Source: Sphingobacteriales bacterium (GTDB lineage: Bacteria > Bacteroidota > Bacteroidia > Chitinophagales > CAIOSU01). From it: a DNA stretch of 64,000 nt. The position numbers and the translations under genes are program-made. Position 1 is the first letter of the stretch. Each line of letters starts with the position of its first letter. The notes under the pieces are model-generated. The model searched no databases. It was not told the DNA's origin and was given only the letters and a program-made list of their open reading frames with translations. Below, one piece after another: positions 25,721 through 33,788 of this stretch. The stretch is taken from the NCBI GenBank assembly GCA_027483645.1, contig JAIXUD010000002.1, positions 62,001 through 126,000 on the forward strand, given 5' to 3'.

Positions 25721-26089
25721 TTATTGAATAGCGTCCCAATAGTTCAAGAATACTTGCTTTTCTATTTCCAGAACTTGGAATTGCTCTATAAAATCACTTT
25801 TAACTAGATTGTTATCGGTCCAATAACCATAATCATCTTGCCACGGAAGTTTAGCTATCGCAATATCATTTGAGTCTATCGCAACTTCTCTTACTGGAAG
25901 GCCTTCTCCATCAAACTTTACTACCCATTCGTTAACTAATTCAAGTTGTCCATTTAAATGAGGATTTCCCTCTGGAATAATCCTTGTCAAATTTTTTGCT
26001 ATGACGTTCCAAAACGAACTACTACCAACCTTGCTTGCAGTGGGTATATCGGGCATCTTGAATCTCAAATAGGAATGAGGCAATTCCAT
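25721..26089 (-). CDS. Hypothetical protein, 122 aa
   Basis: A small intact ORF, ATG at 26089 (an ATG at 26056 would remove 11 residues). No signal peptide or membrane helix. The peptide has a mixed, protein-like composition with acidic and aromatic residues ('LPWQDDYGYWTDNNLV', 'FIEQFQVLEIEKQVFLNYW'). No family recognised; its size and acidic character would suit a small cytoplasmic or immunity-type protein, but nothing nearby supports that. It follows the HMG-CoA reductase gene on the same strand with only 14 bases between them, so it may be co-transcribed with it. Confidence 0.55.
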   Translation of the reverse strand: MELPHSYLRFKMPDIPTASKVGSSSFWNVIAKNLTRIIPEGNPHLNGQLELVNEWVVKFDGEGLPVREVAIDSNDIAIAKLPWQDDYGYWTDNNLVKSDFIEQFQVLEIEKQVFLNYWDAIQ

Positions 26090-26103
26090 GATAGATCATT
26101 AGT

Positions 26104-27441
26104 TTACACTTTCCCCGCCCGCACCAATTCTAAAAACTCCCTAACGGAGCTATAAGAAACCACGTTCTTTATGAAATAGACCTTGGCTTTCTCCACCTCG
26201 GCATCGCTGGCGTGCATGGTTTTGAGGATGTTGAGCAGGTGCATCTTCATGTGGCCTTTCTGTATGCCCACCGTTACTAGGGAGCGTATGGCAGAGAAGT
26301 TGTTCGCCAAACCTACACATGCGGCTATTTCCATCAGCTCGCTGGCATTAGGGTTGCCAAGCATTTCGAGGCCGCGTTTTACCAATGGGTGCAGGGAGGT
26401 CAATCCACCCACGGTGCCGAGGGATAAGGGCATCTCAAGCGTATATTTAAAGTAGCCTTTTTCCAAATCCTCCAAACTGATGCTGGTAAGGCTGCTGTAG
26501 CGCCCGTTGCGCGAAGCATAGGTATGCCCGCAAGCTTCAATAGCACGGAAATCGTTGCCAGTGGCGAGTATCACTGAGTCGATACCATTAAAAATGCCTT
26601 TGTTGTGCGTAGTGGCACGGTAAGTATCCACTTGCGCCACCCTTACGCCACGGGCAAATCGCCAGGCAAAAGTGTTGGCATCCATGGTACCATTATCAAA
26701 GCTGCCTAAGGCCTCCACCGGGCACTCCACCCAAGCTCGCACAATGCAGTTGGGGGTATAATTGCTGAGGATGGACATGATTACCTCAATATCCTTCTCA
26801 CCACCTGCAAAACCCTCGTATACGCTTGCCTCTTTGCGTAAAGTGGCTGCAAAGCTCTCTAGCACCGAGTTGATAAAGTTGGCACCCATCGAGTCGCAGG
26901 TATCAAACAAACCTTTTAGTTGGAAGTAATTAGCTTCATAGGCCGTCATATCCACCAACTGTATATCCAATATGCCGCCGCCGCGCTCTTCCATACGACC
27001 GGTCAGGTGGGCCGCCTCGGCTTTTAAGATGGGCTTCAGGTGGTTGAAGAACTCCAACAACCTGCGCTTCTCGCCTCGCCAAATAAAGTGTACTTGGCCT
27101 ACCTTTTCCATCGCCAATACCCGAGCATGAAAACCACCCCGGCTGCGCCAGTACTTGGCACTGTTGCTGGCCGCAGCCACTACCGAGCTCTCCTCGATAA
27201 CCATGGGCACCGCGTATATTTTATCATTGATTAGTACATTCGGCATTACACCAAACGGCATGTAGAAGTTGGTAATGGTATTTTCCGAAAACTCATCGAA
27301 CAGCTTTTGGGTTTCTGGCTTGGCATGCCAATAGCCTTCAAACTCTTGCTGTGCCGTGGCACTATCCTCAAAATAGTTATCTGCTACCCAATCGAGTTTA
27401 CCTTGCTTGCTTAATTTCGAAAAACCTTCTATCTCTTTCAT
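26104..27441 (-). CDS. Hydroxymethylglutaryl-CoA reductase, class II
   Basis: Class II HMG-CoA reductase, interconverting HMG-CoA and mevalonate. Seen: the catalytic Glu segment 'YAVPMVIEESSVVAAASNSAKYW', the catalytic Lys in 'TTHNKGIFNGID', and the Asp in 'VILATGNDFRAIEACGH', all at the expected spacing. Near the C-terminus comes 'GGLTSLHPLVKRGLEMLGNPNASEL', where class II enzymes have the GTVGGAT...HPxxK region, followed by a small helical tail. The 445-residue length fits the class. The gene lies 195 bases from the type 2 IPP isomerase gene on the same strand, which argues for a biosynthetic mevalonate pathway rather than mevalonate breakdown. Cytoplasmic. Confidence 0.94.
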   Translation of the reverse strand: MKEIEGFSKLSKQGKLDWVADNYFEDSATAQQEFEGYWHAKPETQKLFDEFSENTITNFYMPFGVMPNVLINDKIYAVPMVIEESSVVAAASNSAKYWRSRGGFHARVLAMEKVGQVHFIWRGEKRRLLEFFNHLKPILKAEAAHLTGRMEERGGGILDIQLVDMTAYEANYFQLKGLFDTCDSMGANFINSVLESFAATLRKEASVYEGFAGGEKDIEVIMSILSNYTPNCIVRAWVECPVEALGSFDNGTMDANTFAWRFARGVRVAQVDTYRATTHNKGIFNGIDSVILATGNDFRAIEACGHTYASRNGRYSSLTSISLEDLEKGYFKYTLEMPLSLGTVGGLTSLHPLVKRGLEMLGNPNASELMEIAACVGLANNFSAIRSLVTVGIQKGHMKMHLLNILKTMHASDAEVEKAKVYFIKNVVSYSSVREFLELVRAGKV

Positions 27442-27458
27442 TGCTGTTTCAGTAAATG

Positions 27459-27480
27459 GGAATTAGTAATTAGGAATTAG
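27459..27480. repeat. Short direct-repeat tract (GGAATTAGTAATTA)
   Basis: GGAATTAGTAATTAGGAATTAG, period 7-8, just upstream of the HMG-CoA reductase start codon. Same style as other border tracts in the window. Confidence 0.6.
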
Positions 27481-27636
27481 ATTGAGGTAAAGCTTCGCTA
27501 ATTCTTCGATTGTAAAGTACACGAATCCATTTGTACCTCCACATCAACCTTATAATACTTGCAATCCAATAAATCCTAGAATCGGACGCATAATGTCATC
27601 CTGAGCTTTTGTCGAAGGACCAAATTCAGACAAATC

Positions 27637-28677
27637 TCAGCGCACTTTCAAAAATGCTTCCGCCACTTTCAACCCTTCAATCTGCAGTTGTACGTACTCT
27701 TGCAAGGCTTTATAATCGCCTTGGGCATGTTTCAAAAATGCCGAACCCTGCCCGTAAACACTGTTGCAGCGCAACTTGTGCATGAGGTAAAACCCATCTA
27801 AAAAAGTACCCACGCCGCCTGATATAATACACTCTCGCACCTGCACCTTATCGCCCAATATGGCAATCAGGCCGTTTACCAGGTCCACCATCTCTTCAGC
27901 CGTGTGGCCCAAGTTGGCTAGCTGCCCGTATACCTGCTGCTTGTTCGGCGTATCCCTCAGCAGCTCCAGCTTGCTGAAGTTGGTACCGCCATGTGCGGCA
28001 AAATCTATGGCAGCCAGTGGCATTTTCAGCAAAGCCTTCAAGCTTTCTGGCCCCATGCCCTGGCCCACTTCCTTTACAATTATTTTTATCTCGCCCAGTT
28101 CCAGGCATTCTTGTATCGTTTCTATCGGTGGGCGGGTTATCGCATCGCCTTCAGGCTGTAGCCACTCTTGCAAGGGGTTTACGTGTATAAACAAACCATC
28201 AGCCTTAAGTTTGTTCACCAAGGCCAATATTTTGTGCCCTTCTTTTTTGGCAAGCAACTGCTCCACCTGTGCAATACCTAAGTTGGCATAGAACGGTTGG
28301 CTATTGCCTATAATGGGCCTCAGGTTAAAATCCTCAAAAAACTCATCGCTATCTAGCAGTGCCCTGCATGAGCCCAAGCCCATTCCCAAGCCAAACTCTG
28401 CACATGCCTGCGCTAAATTGCGGTTAATGATGCCCGCCATGGCCGTGCCGCCCGTCATGCTGCTTATCCAAATGGGGGCACGCATGTTTTTGCCTAAAAA
28501 ATTCTTGGGGTTAAGGGGTTTCGGGTGAGCGGCAATGAGTGGCTCGTAGTAAAAACGGTGGTCAACCTCCGGCACACGGCTCTGGAAGGCCAGTTCAATA
28601 TGGTCTTGCTTGCGCTGCTCGGCGGTAGGGTCGTCTTTTAAGGGGTATGCCTGTCCTGTTTCTTCTGGTGGGGTCAT
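27637..28677 (-). CDS. fni: Type 2 isopentenyl-diphosphate delta-isomerase
   Basis: FMN- and NAD(P)H-dependent isomerase converting IPP to DMAPP, the last step in making the two C5 isoprenoid units. Visible family segments: 'RKQDHIELAFQS' at the start (the RKxDHI signature), 'PIWISSMTGGTAMAGIINRNLA' (flavin-binding M-T-G-G), 'GLGMGLGSCRALL', 'IHVNPLQEWLQPEGD' (N-x-x-Q-E...P-E-G conserved in the active site), 'IIVKEVGQGMG' and 'IISGGVGTFLDGFYLMH' (phosphate-binding GG). At 346 residues it is the usual length. It is upstream of HMG-CoA reductase on the same strand. A 7-bp palindrome and a -7 box sit just before the start. Confidence 0.94.
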   Translation of the reverse strand: MTPPEETGQAYPLKDDPTAEQRKQDHIELAFQSRVPEVDHRFYYEPLIAAHPKPLNPKNFLGKNMRAPIWISSMTGGTAMAGIINRNLAQACAEFGLGMGLGSCRALLDSDEFFEDFNLRPIIGNSQPFYANLGIAQVEQLLAKKEGHKILALVNKLKADGLFIHVNPLQEWLQPEGDAITRPPIETIQECLELGEIKIIVKEVGQGMGPESLKALLKMPLAAIDFAAHGGTNFSKLELLRDTPNKQQVYGQLANLGHTAEEMVDLVNGLIAILGDKVQVRECIISGGVGTFLDGFYLMHKLRCNSVYGQGSAFLKHAQGDYKALQEYVQLQIEGLKVAEAFLKVR

Positions 28678-28702
28678 GATATGGTTGCCACTGCTTTGGT
28701 GG

Positions 28703-28710
28703 CAAAATTA
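28703..28710 (-). promoter_or_regulatory. Bacteroidota-type -7 box (TAATTTTG) before the IPP isomerase
   Basis: On the minus strand TAATTTTG matches TAnnTTTG and lies 25 bases before the isomerase start codon. It touches a TTGCCAC/GTGGCAA palindrome (28685-28705) that could be an operator. Confidence 0.35.
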
Positions 28711-28794
28711 CGGTTTTCTAGGTAGAAGGTGCTGTTAATTGTTGTATAGCAGGGATAGAGGAAAGGCAGTTATTTCCGGGTAAGGTAGTCGGTA

Positions 28795-29025
28795 TTAAGC
28801 AGCCTCATTGTCCAATTTCAAGAATCCTTCAATCGATAAATCCTCATCGAGTTCTTCCCAATGTATCCATTCACCACCATTCCACAATTCGTAGTTATTC
28901 CATTGGTCCGGATCGCCTTTACTTAAGTTGGGGTATCTATCTACAGGAGCGCTAACTATACGGCCATCATTCAACTCCACGTATATGGTTCGCTCTTCAA
29001 ACCATATTTTTTTAGCGGTTACCAT
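28795..29025 (-). CDS. DUF2442-domain protein
   Basis: A small protein of the DUF2442 family: 'AKKIWFEERTIYVELNDGRIVSAPVDRYPNL' is the family core (a strand-rich 'v...dg.l.v.f.dGr.i.vPl..fP.L' pattern), followed by 'WNGGEWIHWEELDEDLSIEGFL', equally typical ('i.w..lDEDisvegLL'). The chosen start is 29025; an ATG at 29055 would overlap the upstream gene by 23 bases. Family function is unknown, but DUF2442 genes are very often paired with DUF4160 genes, as here, and the pair is sometimes proposed as a toxin-antitoxin-like module. Cytoplasmic. Confidence 0.88.
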   Translation of the reverse strand: MVTAKKIWFEERTIYVELNDGRIVSAPVDRYPNLSKGDPDQWNNYELWNGGEWIHWEELDEDLSIEGFLKLDNEAA

Positions 29026-29032
29026 ATTGAAT

Positions 29033-29269
29033 TTATTTTTTACCAAAATAGTCATTCCACTTTTGCTCTATGATATCAGCATTCTCTTCAATAATGCTCT
29101 CGGCTAAATAAATATCCTTTTGCTTCATTCCTTTATTCTCTATCAGCTTAAGCGGTTTTACTTCAAACTTAGCCGTCCCATCAGCATTTTTTACATGTAC
29201 ATGAATTGGCACGTGCTCGTTGCTAAAGAAGAAAAACCTGATTCCGAACATTCGAAACAACTCCGGCAT
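29033..29269 (-). CDS. DUF4160-domain protein
   Basis: A 78-residue protein starting MPELFRMFGIRFFFFSNEH, the DUF4160 opening 'PxixrxxGixixxyxxDHxPpHvHv'; here 'VPIHVHVKNADGTAKFEV' follows. The C-terminal helix is 'LAESIIEENADIIEQKWNDYFGKK'. It is the first gene of the two-gene unit with the DUF2442 gene. Function unknown; the conserved histidines hint at metal binding, but that is inference. Confidence 0.88.
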   Translation of the reverse strand: MPELFRMFGIRFFFFSNEHVPIHVHVKNADGTAKFEVKPLKLIENKGMKQKDIYLAESIIEENADIIEQKWNDYFGKK

Positions 29270-29411
29270 AATGACCCATTTAAGATATACACCTAAATTT
29301 AGCCAAACGGTTCAATATCGCAAATTTTTGTCGCTAAGGGTAGTAACATAATTGGGTTACAATAATTTCCCAACTTAGGAAATAACGAAAATTTTCAGTT
29401 GGTGCCTGTTT

Positions 29412-30098
29412 TCACGAAGCCTTGCTCAACTCCATTCTATGCTCCAATTGCCCCAATTGCTCTAAAATGATGTTGCTTACCTCCTCGCCCCGGTTGTACA
29501 CCATAAAGTGCGTGCCGCCCTTTACCAGTATAAAGTTGCGGATGTAACAGTGTGGAAAAAGATTGTCATCGTCGCCGTGTATGTGTACCAAGTTGGGTAC
29601 TATTTCGGTATTGCTCCAATTGATAGCGGCATCTGCTGCCCAGTCGGTAAAATCGGGGTGGATTCCCTTGGCCATTTTATTGATGAAGGCTTTCTCCATA
29701 TTAGTGGTTTTGCCGAAGGCCCAATAGTGCCAAAAATCGAATTTGATGGCCAATATAGAGGGGATGTACTTATGTGGCCTTATGCGCTGCGCTAGTATCA
29801 TACCAATAGGACGCTCATACTTGGTTTTGATGCTGCTTACGATGATGGTAAGAGCTGGGTCGATAATCTTAGCCATTTCTTGCGCCATCATACCGCCAAA
29901 TGATAGCCCAACAAGCACCGCTCGGGTGTTGGGGTCAATTTGGTACTTCAACCTACGGGCATACTCAGCGGGGGTTTCGTCATTTAAGGGTTTTATCCAG
30001 CGGATGTGCTTTACATTATAGCCGGGCAGTTTCAAATTCCTGAATATCGTTTCGTCGGCCCCCAAGCCTGGAAACATGTAAATAGTAATGTCGTTCAT
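29412..30098 (-). CDS. Alpha/beta hydrolase
   Basis: A 228-residue cytoplasmic alpha/beta-hydrolase. The opening 'MFPGLGADETIFRNL' carries the oxyanion-hole region, with FPGLGAD in place of HGxG. The nucleophile elbow is 'VLVGLSFGGMMAQEM' (Ser in GLSFGG). The acid is in 'LVHIHGDDDNLFP', and the catalytic His is in 'LVKGGTHFMVYN'. The substrate is not known. It is divergent from the acyltransferase gene (145-base spacer). The triad is complete and the length normal for a compact hydrolase. Confidence 0.87.
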   Translation of the reverse strand: MNDITIYMFPGLGADETIFRNLKLPGYNVKHIRWIKPLNDETPAEYARRLKYQIDPNTRAVLVGLSFGGMMAQEMAKIIDPALTIIVSSIKTKYERPIGMILAQRIRPHKYIPSILAIKFDFWHYWAFGKTTNMEKAFINKMAKGIHPDFTDWAADAAINWSNTEIVPNLVHIHGDDDNLFPHCYIRNFILVKGGTHFMVYNRGEEVSNIILEQLGQLEHRMELSKAS

Positions 30099-30216
30099 AC
30101 TCTTGCGGATCTCTTTACTAGTCTTAACTCGTGGGGCAAAGCCGTATTGATGTTACGGATATGCTGGGCAATTGTTACCAAATGCCTACCAAAAGGCAAG
30201 ATTTTACTAATTTAAC

Positions 30217-30224
30217 TAACTTTG
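30217..30224 (+). promoter_or_regulatory. Bacteroidota-type -7 box (TAACTTTG)
   Basis: An exact TAnnTTTG match 20 bases before the acyltransferase start codon; no clear -33 TTTG. Confidence 0.4.
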
Positions 30225-30243
30225 CCGCTAAATACCAAATTCC

Positions 30244-31107
30244 ATGCCTAAGCAAACTGCCCCAGAAGAGTACGAGCACCAGTTGCCCTTCGACCCTCCA
30301 TCCCTCTCTTTTGTAAAGAAGCTGACCAAGCCGATGTTCGACTACTTTACGCCTGAATTCTATGGTTTAGAGCATGTTGACCCTAGCAAGCCTACCTTGT
30401 TTGTAACCAACCATACTGTTTTTGGTTTGTTTGATGGCCAATTATATGGGGCTGAATTGTATGAAAAAAAGGGCATTTTCGTTCGCTCATTGGTGGATAA
30501 CTTCCACTATGAGTTCCCCATCTGGCGCGATGTGATTACCTCAATAGGCGGAGCCGTAAAAGGCACCCGTAAAAATTGCGCTGAACTGATGCGGCAGCAG
30601 CAGCACATACTGGTTTTCCCTGGTGGTGGGCGCGAAATATGCAAGCAAAAGGGCGAAAAGTACAAACTTACTTGGAAAAATCGCATGGGCTTTGCGCATA
30701 TGGCCATTGAGCATGGGTACCAAATCATCCCCATAGCTGGCGTGGGTGGTGACGATACCTACGATATATTGATAGATAGCAACGACGTAATGAAAAGCAA
30801 ACTGGGCGGCCTACTAAAAAGTACCGGCATTGCCCAGAAATTTCTAAAAAACGGTGAGCACATACCACCACTAGTGCGCGGCATAGGCCCTACCCTAATA
30901 CCTAAGCCCGCCAAATTCTATTACGCCTTTGGCAAACCGATTGACACTAGCCGCTTTGCCGGACAGCAAGAGGATGTAAACGCCCAGCGCGCTATACGCA
31001 AAGAAGTGGAAGAGAGCATGTACGCCATGTTCAACGACTTGATTGCAAAAGCCAAGGCAGATTACCCCAAGCTGAACCCAATAAGAAGGTGGTTGAATAG
31101 TTTGTGA
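30244..31107 (+). CDS. PlsC-like lysophospholipid/glycerol acyltransferase
   Basis: A 287-residue member of the LPLAT superfamily that transfers acyl groups to a glycerol or other lipid acceptor. Motif I is 'LFVTNHTVFGLFDGQ' (NHxxxxxD with catalytic His/Asp). Motif II/III is 'VKGTRKNCAELMRQQQHILVFPGGGREICKQKGEKYKL' (the FPGGxRE form typical of the MGAT/DGAT-like branch, as in TMEM68). The next conserved block is 'MAIEHGYQIIPIAGVGGDDTYD'. No membrane helix is strong, so it is probably a peripheral membrane protein. The exact acceptor (lysophosphatidate, monoacylglycerol or an ornithine/other lipid) cannot be told. Confidence 0.88.
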   Translation: MPKQTAPEEYEHQLPFDPPSLSFVKKLTKPMFDYFTPEFYGLEHVDPSKPTLFVTNHTVFGLFDGQLYGAELYEKKGIFVRSLVDNFHYEFPIWRDVITSIGGAVKGTRKNCAELMRQQQHILVFPGGGREICKQKGEKYKLTWKNRMGFAHMAIEHGYQIIPIAGVGGDDTYDILIDSNDVMKSKLGGLLKSTGIAQKFLKNGEHIPPLVRGIGPTLIPKPAKFYYAFGKPIDTSRFAGQQEDVNAQRAIRKEVEESMYAMFNDLIAKAKADYPKLNPIRRWLNSL

Positions 31108-31184
31108 TAATCATCTGAAGCATTATTGTATGGAAGGATAAGCCCGTTTCCCTAACTACTAACTATGGGATAGCTTATAATAGA

Positions 31185-31303
31185 TACTGTATGCTATCAT
31201 TCGACTTCTGCGTTTCCTAGCCTTTGTTGTATACACCTTTCATAGCCGCTCCTATCGAATAACTTCTATAAGGAAGCGATGCGGATGGAGTTACATACAG
31301 TAT
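31185..31303. repeat. Imperfect palindrome in the acyltransferase-heme oxygenase spacer
   Basis: ATACTGTATG (31185-31194) and CATACAGTAT (31294-31303) are perfect 10-bp inverted ends of a roughly 119-bp block with weaker pairing inside. It fills much of the 320-base gap 31108-31427. A weak call compared with the other palindromes. Confidence 0.4.
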
Positions 31304-31368
31304 TAAGCCCTACCCTCCCTTAATCAAGGTATAACGCAGTCTCCCTTTTCGCGTCACCGATATTTTGT

Positions 31369-31376
31369 TACTTTTG
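31369..31376 (+). promoter_or_regulatory. Bacteroidota-type -7 box (TACTTTTG)
   Basis: An exact TAnnTTTG match with a TTTT at 31346-31349, about 19 bases upstream, as a weak -33 element. It would give a 40-50-base leader to the heme oxygenase gene. Confidence 0.4.
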
Positions 31377-31427
31377 TAGAATCATTCTAAATAGCAACAA
31401 TTCTGTGACAATTCATTATTCGACATT

Positions 31428-32012
31428 ATGAGCGAAATTATAGGCGCCCTGCGCGGCGGTACCAAGCAACACCATGACAATGTAGAGGTTGCTATGCAAA
31501 GCAACCAGATTATGGACAAGAGCCTTACTCACGAGGGTTTTCTTCGTTTGTTGCGCATCAACTACTTGTACATGAGCACTTTGGAAGCCGTATTGGCCGA
31601 AAATAGCGAATGGTTTGCAGGCCTTAACCTGCAAGAGCGCGTTAAAACCCCAAACCTGGTAAGCGATCTGAACCTTTACGGCGCAGAGGTACCAACTGCA
31701 GAAAGCAACTACTTTGAAGGCTGGAGCTTCCCGCGTTTGTTGGGTGCTTTGTATGTTGCCGAAGGCTCGTCGTTGGGCGGACAGGTGATACAGCGCACGC
31801 TGCTAGCCAACGATAATCTACACGATATTGACCAAACCCTGTTCTACAAAGGCTATGCCGAGCAAACCGGCCCAATGTGGAAACAGTTTATGGCGTACTT
31901 GGAGGTAGCACCCGTTGCGCCACAAGATATACCACAGGTGGTAATAGGTGCGCAAGATGCCTTTGGCATTATGATGCAACTGGGCGAGCGCTTTGCCCCG
32001 GTAAACGCTTAA
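31428..32012 (+). CDS. Heme oxygenase (BphO/HemO-like)
   Basis: A 194-residue biliverdin-producing heme oxygenase. It opens heme to biliverdin, CO and iron, for iron release or chromophore supply. The N-terminal helix carries the proximal-ligand region 'GTKQHHDNVE' (His15/His16). The distal helix has 'FPRLLGALYVAEGSSLGGQVI', the family's 'GxLYVxEGSxLGGxxI' signature whose Gly-rich kink lies over the heme. An all-helical protein of normal length, cytoplasmic. No bacteriophytochrome gene is adjacent, so iron or heme handling is as likely as light sensing. Flanked by its own promoter-like box and a strong terminator; single-gene unit. Confidence 0.9.
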   Translation: MSEIIGALRGGTKQHHDNVEVAMQSNQIMDKSLTHEGFLRLLRINYLYMSTLEAVLAENSEWFAGLNLQERVKTPNLVSDLNLYGAEVPTAESNYFEGWSFPRLLGALYVAEGSSLGGQVIQRTLLANDNLHDIDQTLFYKGYAEQTGPMWKQFMAYLEVAPVAPQDIPQVVIGAQDAFGIMMQLGERFAPVNA

Positions 32013-32027
32013 AGCATAAAAAATTAT

Positions 32028-32065
32028 AACAAAGCCTAGCAAATACACGTTTGCTAGGCTTTGTT
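32028..32065 (+). terminator. Strong terminator after heme oxygenase
   Basis: A perfect 16-bp stem (AACAAAGCCTAGCAAA with TTTGCTAGGCTTTGTT) around a 6-base loop. The T-rich 3' arm makes it an efficient intrinsic terminator. Confidence 0.85.
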
Positions 32066-32129
32066 CGTTTATGCAACAAGCATCTGCCTTTCAACCAAAT
32101 TCAATAACTTAGCGTTCTAGCTACTTGCC

Positions 32130-32825
32130 ATGAGTCAATTTCAGCCTACCCGATTCGAAGTAATGCCACCAGTTATCAAAAACTTGATTATCATCAATGT
32201 TTTAATGTTTGTGGCTACACTGGTTTTTGAGAGTCAAGGTATTCCGTTTACCGGCTACTTGGGCCTCTTCCCGTTCGAGTCTAATCTATTTGAGCCTTAC
32301 CAAACCGTTACCCACATGTTTATGCATGGGGGCTTTGGGCACATCTTCTTCAATATGTTTGCCTTGTGGATGTTTGGCGCACCGCTTGAAAACGTATGGG
32401 GCCCTAAGCGATTTTTAACTTTTTATTTGGTAACGGGCCTTGGGGCGGCACTGCTGCACCAAGGGGTGTTGGCATTCGAAATCTATCAATTGAAGCAGGT
32501 AGTAATGGAGGGCGGCTCTCAAGCTATGATGGCATTAGAGGAGGCTAAGCAGAAATTAGGTACGCCTACCGTTGGGGCATCGGGTGCGGTTTTCGGTATA
32601 TTGATGGCCTTTGGTGTATTGTTTGCCAACAGCACTATATACCTATACTTCTTATTTCCAGTTAAAGCCAAGTATTTCGTAACCTTCTTGATAATATTGG
32701 AGTTGTATAGAGGGTTTGAAAGCAACCCTTCCGACAATGTGGCGCACTTTGCGCACTTAGGGGGAGCGTTATTTGGTTTCATCCTCTTGAAATTTTGGCA
32801 AAAAGACCGAAATCGATTCTATTAA
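32130..32825 (+). CDS. Rhomboid-family intramembrane serine protease
   Basis: A 231-residue membrane protein with six or so helices. Rhomboids cut substrate helices inside the membrane. The catalytic Ser151 is in 'VGASGAVFGILMAFG' (GxSG), and the catalytic His209 is in 'VAHFAHLGGALFGF'. The L1 region 'HMFMHGGFGHIFFNMFALWMFG' is also typical ('HxxxHxxxxHxxxN'). The N-terminus MSQFQPTRFEVMPPVIKNLI is characteristic of Bacteroidota rhomboids. First gene of a three-gene operon with a second rhomboid and an endonuclease/exonuclease/phosphatase-family protein. The substrate is unknown. Confidence 0.93.
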   Translation: MSQFQPTRFEVMPPVIKNLIIINVLMFVATLVFESQGIPFTGYLGLFPFESNLFEPYQTVTHMFMHGGFGHIFFNMFALWMFGAPLENVWGPKRFLTFYLVTGLGAALLHQGVLAFEIYQLKQVVMEGGSQAMMALEEAKQKLGTPTVGASGAVFGILMAFGVLFANSTIYLYFLFPVKAKYFVTFLIILELYRGFESNPSDNVAHFAHLGGALFGFILLKFWQKDRNRFY

Positions 32826-32862
32826 TCAACTCGTAACTTATAACTCGTAACCCGAAACCAAA
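32826..32862. repeat. Short direct-repeat tract (CTCGTAAC)
   Basis: CTCGTAAC occurs twice, 14 bases apart, with CTTATAA and CCGAAACC variants filling the 39-base gap between the two rhomboid genes. Confidence 0.5.
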
Positions 32863-32864
32863 CA

Positions 32865-33776
32865 ATGAGCATAGGCACCAGCATATGGGATGATTTTAAG
32901 AGGGAAGTGAATAGTGGCAACACTATCAGCATCCTCTTAATTATTAACGTGTGCATGTTTATCTTAATCAACCTCTTCAAGGTAATCGACTTCTTGATTA
33001 TTGGCAAAGGGATGCTTTATATACCGGCCATGGAGCAGATACTGCTTCGTGCCAAAATTATGAGCTTGCTCACCCATCCTTGGACCCTCATCCTCCACAT
33101 GTTTGCCCACGAAGGCATTTGGCACCTAGTGTTCAATCTCATAATGCTGTATTGGTTTGGGCGCATTTTGAAAGATTTTATTGGCAACCGCCACATATTG
33201 CCGCTTTACATATTAGGGGGGTTGGCAGGGGCATGTTTAATGGTACTGTCGTACAACATTTTCCCAGGCTTACAAACCAGTGTGGCCTATGTGCAAGCGC
33301 TGGGCGCATCGGCAGCCGTTATGGCCATTGTATTGGGTACCGCCACGCTGGTGCCGGAGTTTACGGTATTTCTTATATTGATAGGTCCGGTTAAGCTCAA
33401 GTATATAGCCTTGGTAATGCTTGTCATTAATATTACTGTTACCATGCTATCCAACCCTGGCGGGGCAATTGCCCACTTGGGCGGTGCGCTGCTGGGCTTC
33501 ATATATGTGCGGCAGTTGCAGGTAGGGCACGATTGGGCGGTACCGTTCGATAAAACAGGGAGTTTTATCAAGCGCTTGTTTAGCGGAAAGCGCAAAGGTC
33601 CACATGTGGTATACAAGCGCGAAACCGCACCTGCAAGCAAGCGCACCAGCCCTGAGCAGGGCCAAAGAGACCAAGCCCGCATCGATGCCATATTGGATAG
33701 AATAAACCAAAGCGGTTACGACAGCCTCACCAAAGAAGAAAAGGAGTTCCTTTTCCGTTATAGCAACAAAGACTAA
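32865..33776 (+). CDS. Second rhomboid-family protease with C-terminal cytoplasmic domain
   Basis: A 303-residue rhomboid. The proposed catalytic Ser149 is in 'ALGASAAVMAIVLG', where the usual GxSG is GASA (Gly replaced by Ala). His204 is in 'AIAHLGGALLGF', and the L1 'HMFAHEGIWHLVFNLIMLYWFG' is intact. After the last helix there is a basic linker and a small C-terminal domain 'RIDAILDRINQSGYDSLTKEEKEFLF', which recurs in Bacteroidota rhomboids. Proteolytic activity is likely but the altered motif makes it less certain than for its upstream neighbour. It is 39 bases after the first rhomboid and 12 bases before the next gene. Confidence 0.9.
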   Translation: MSIGTSIWDDFKREVNSGNTISILLIINVCMFILINLFKVIDFLIIGKGMLYIPAMEQILLRAKIMSLLTHPWTLILHMFAHEGIWHLVFNLIMLYWFGRILKDFIGNRHILPLYILGGLAGACLMVLSYNIFPGLQTSVAYVQALGASAAVMAIVLGTATLVPEFTVFLILIGPVKLKYIALVMLVINITVTMLSNPGGAIAHLGGALLGFIYVRQLQVGHDWAVPFDKTGSFIKRLFSGKRKGPHVVYKRETAPASKRTSPEQGQRDQARIDAILDRINQSGYDSLTKEEKEFLFRYSNKD

Positions 33777-33788
33777 CTCCCCACCACC

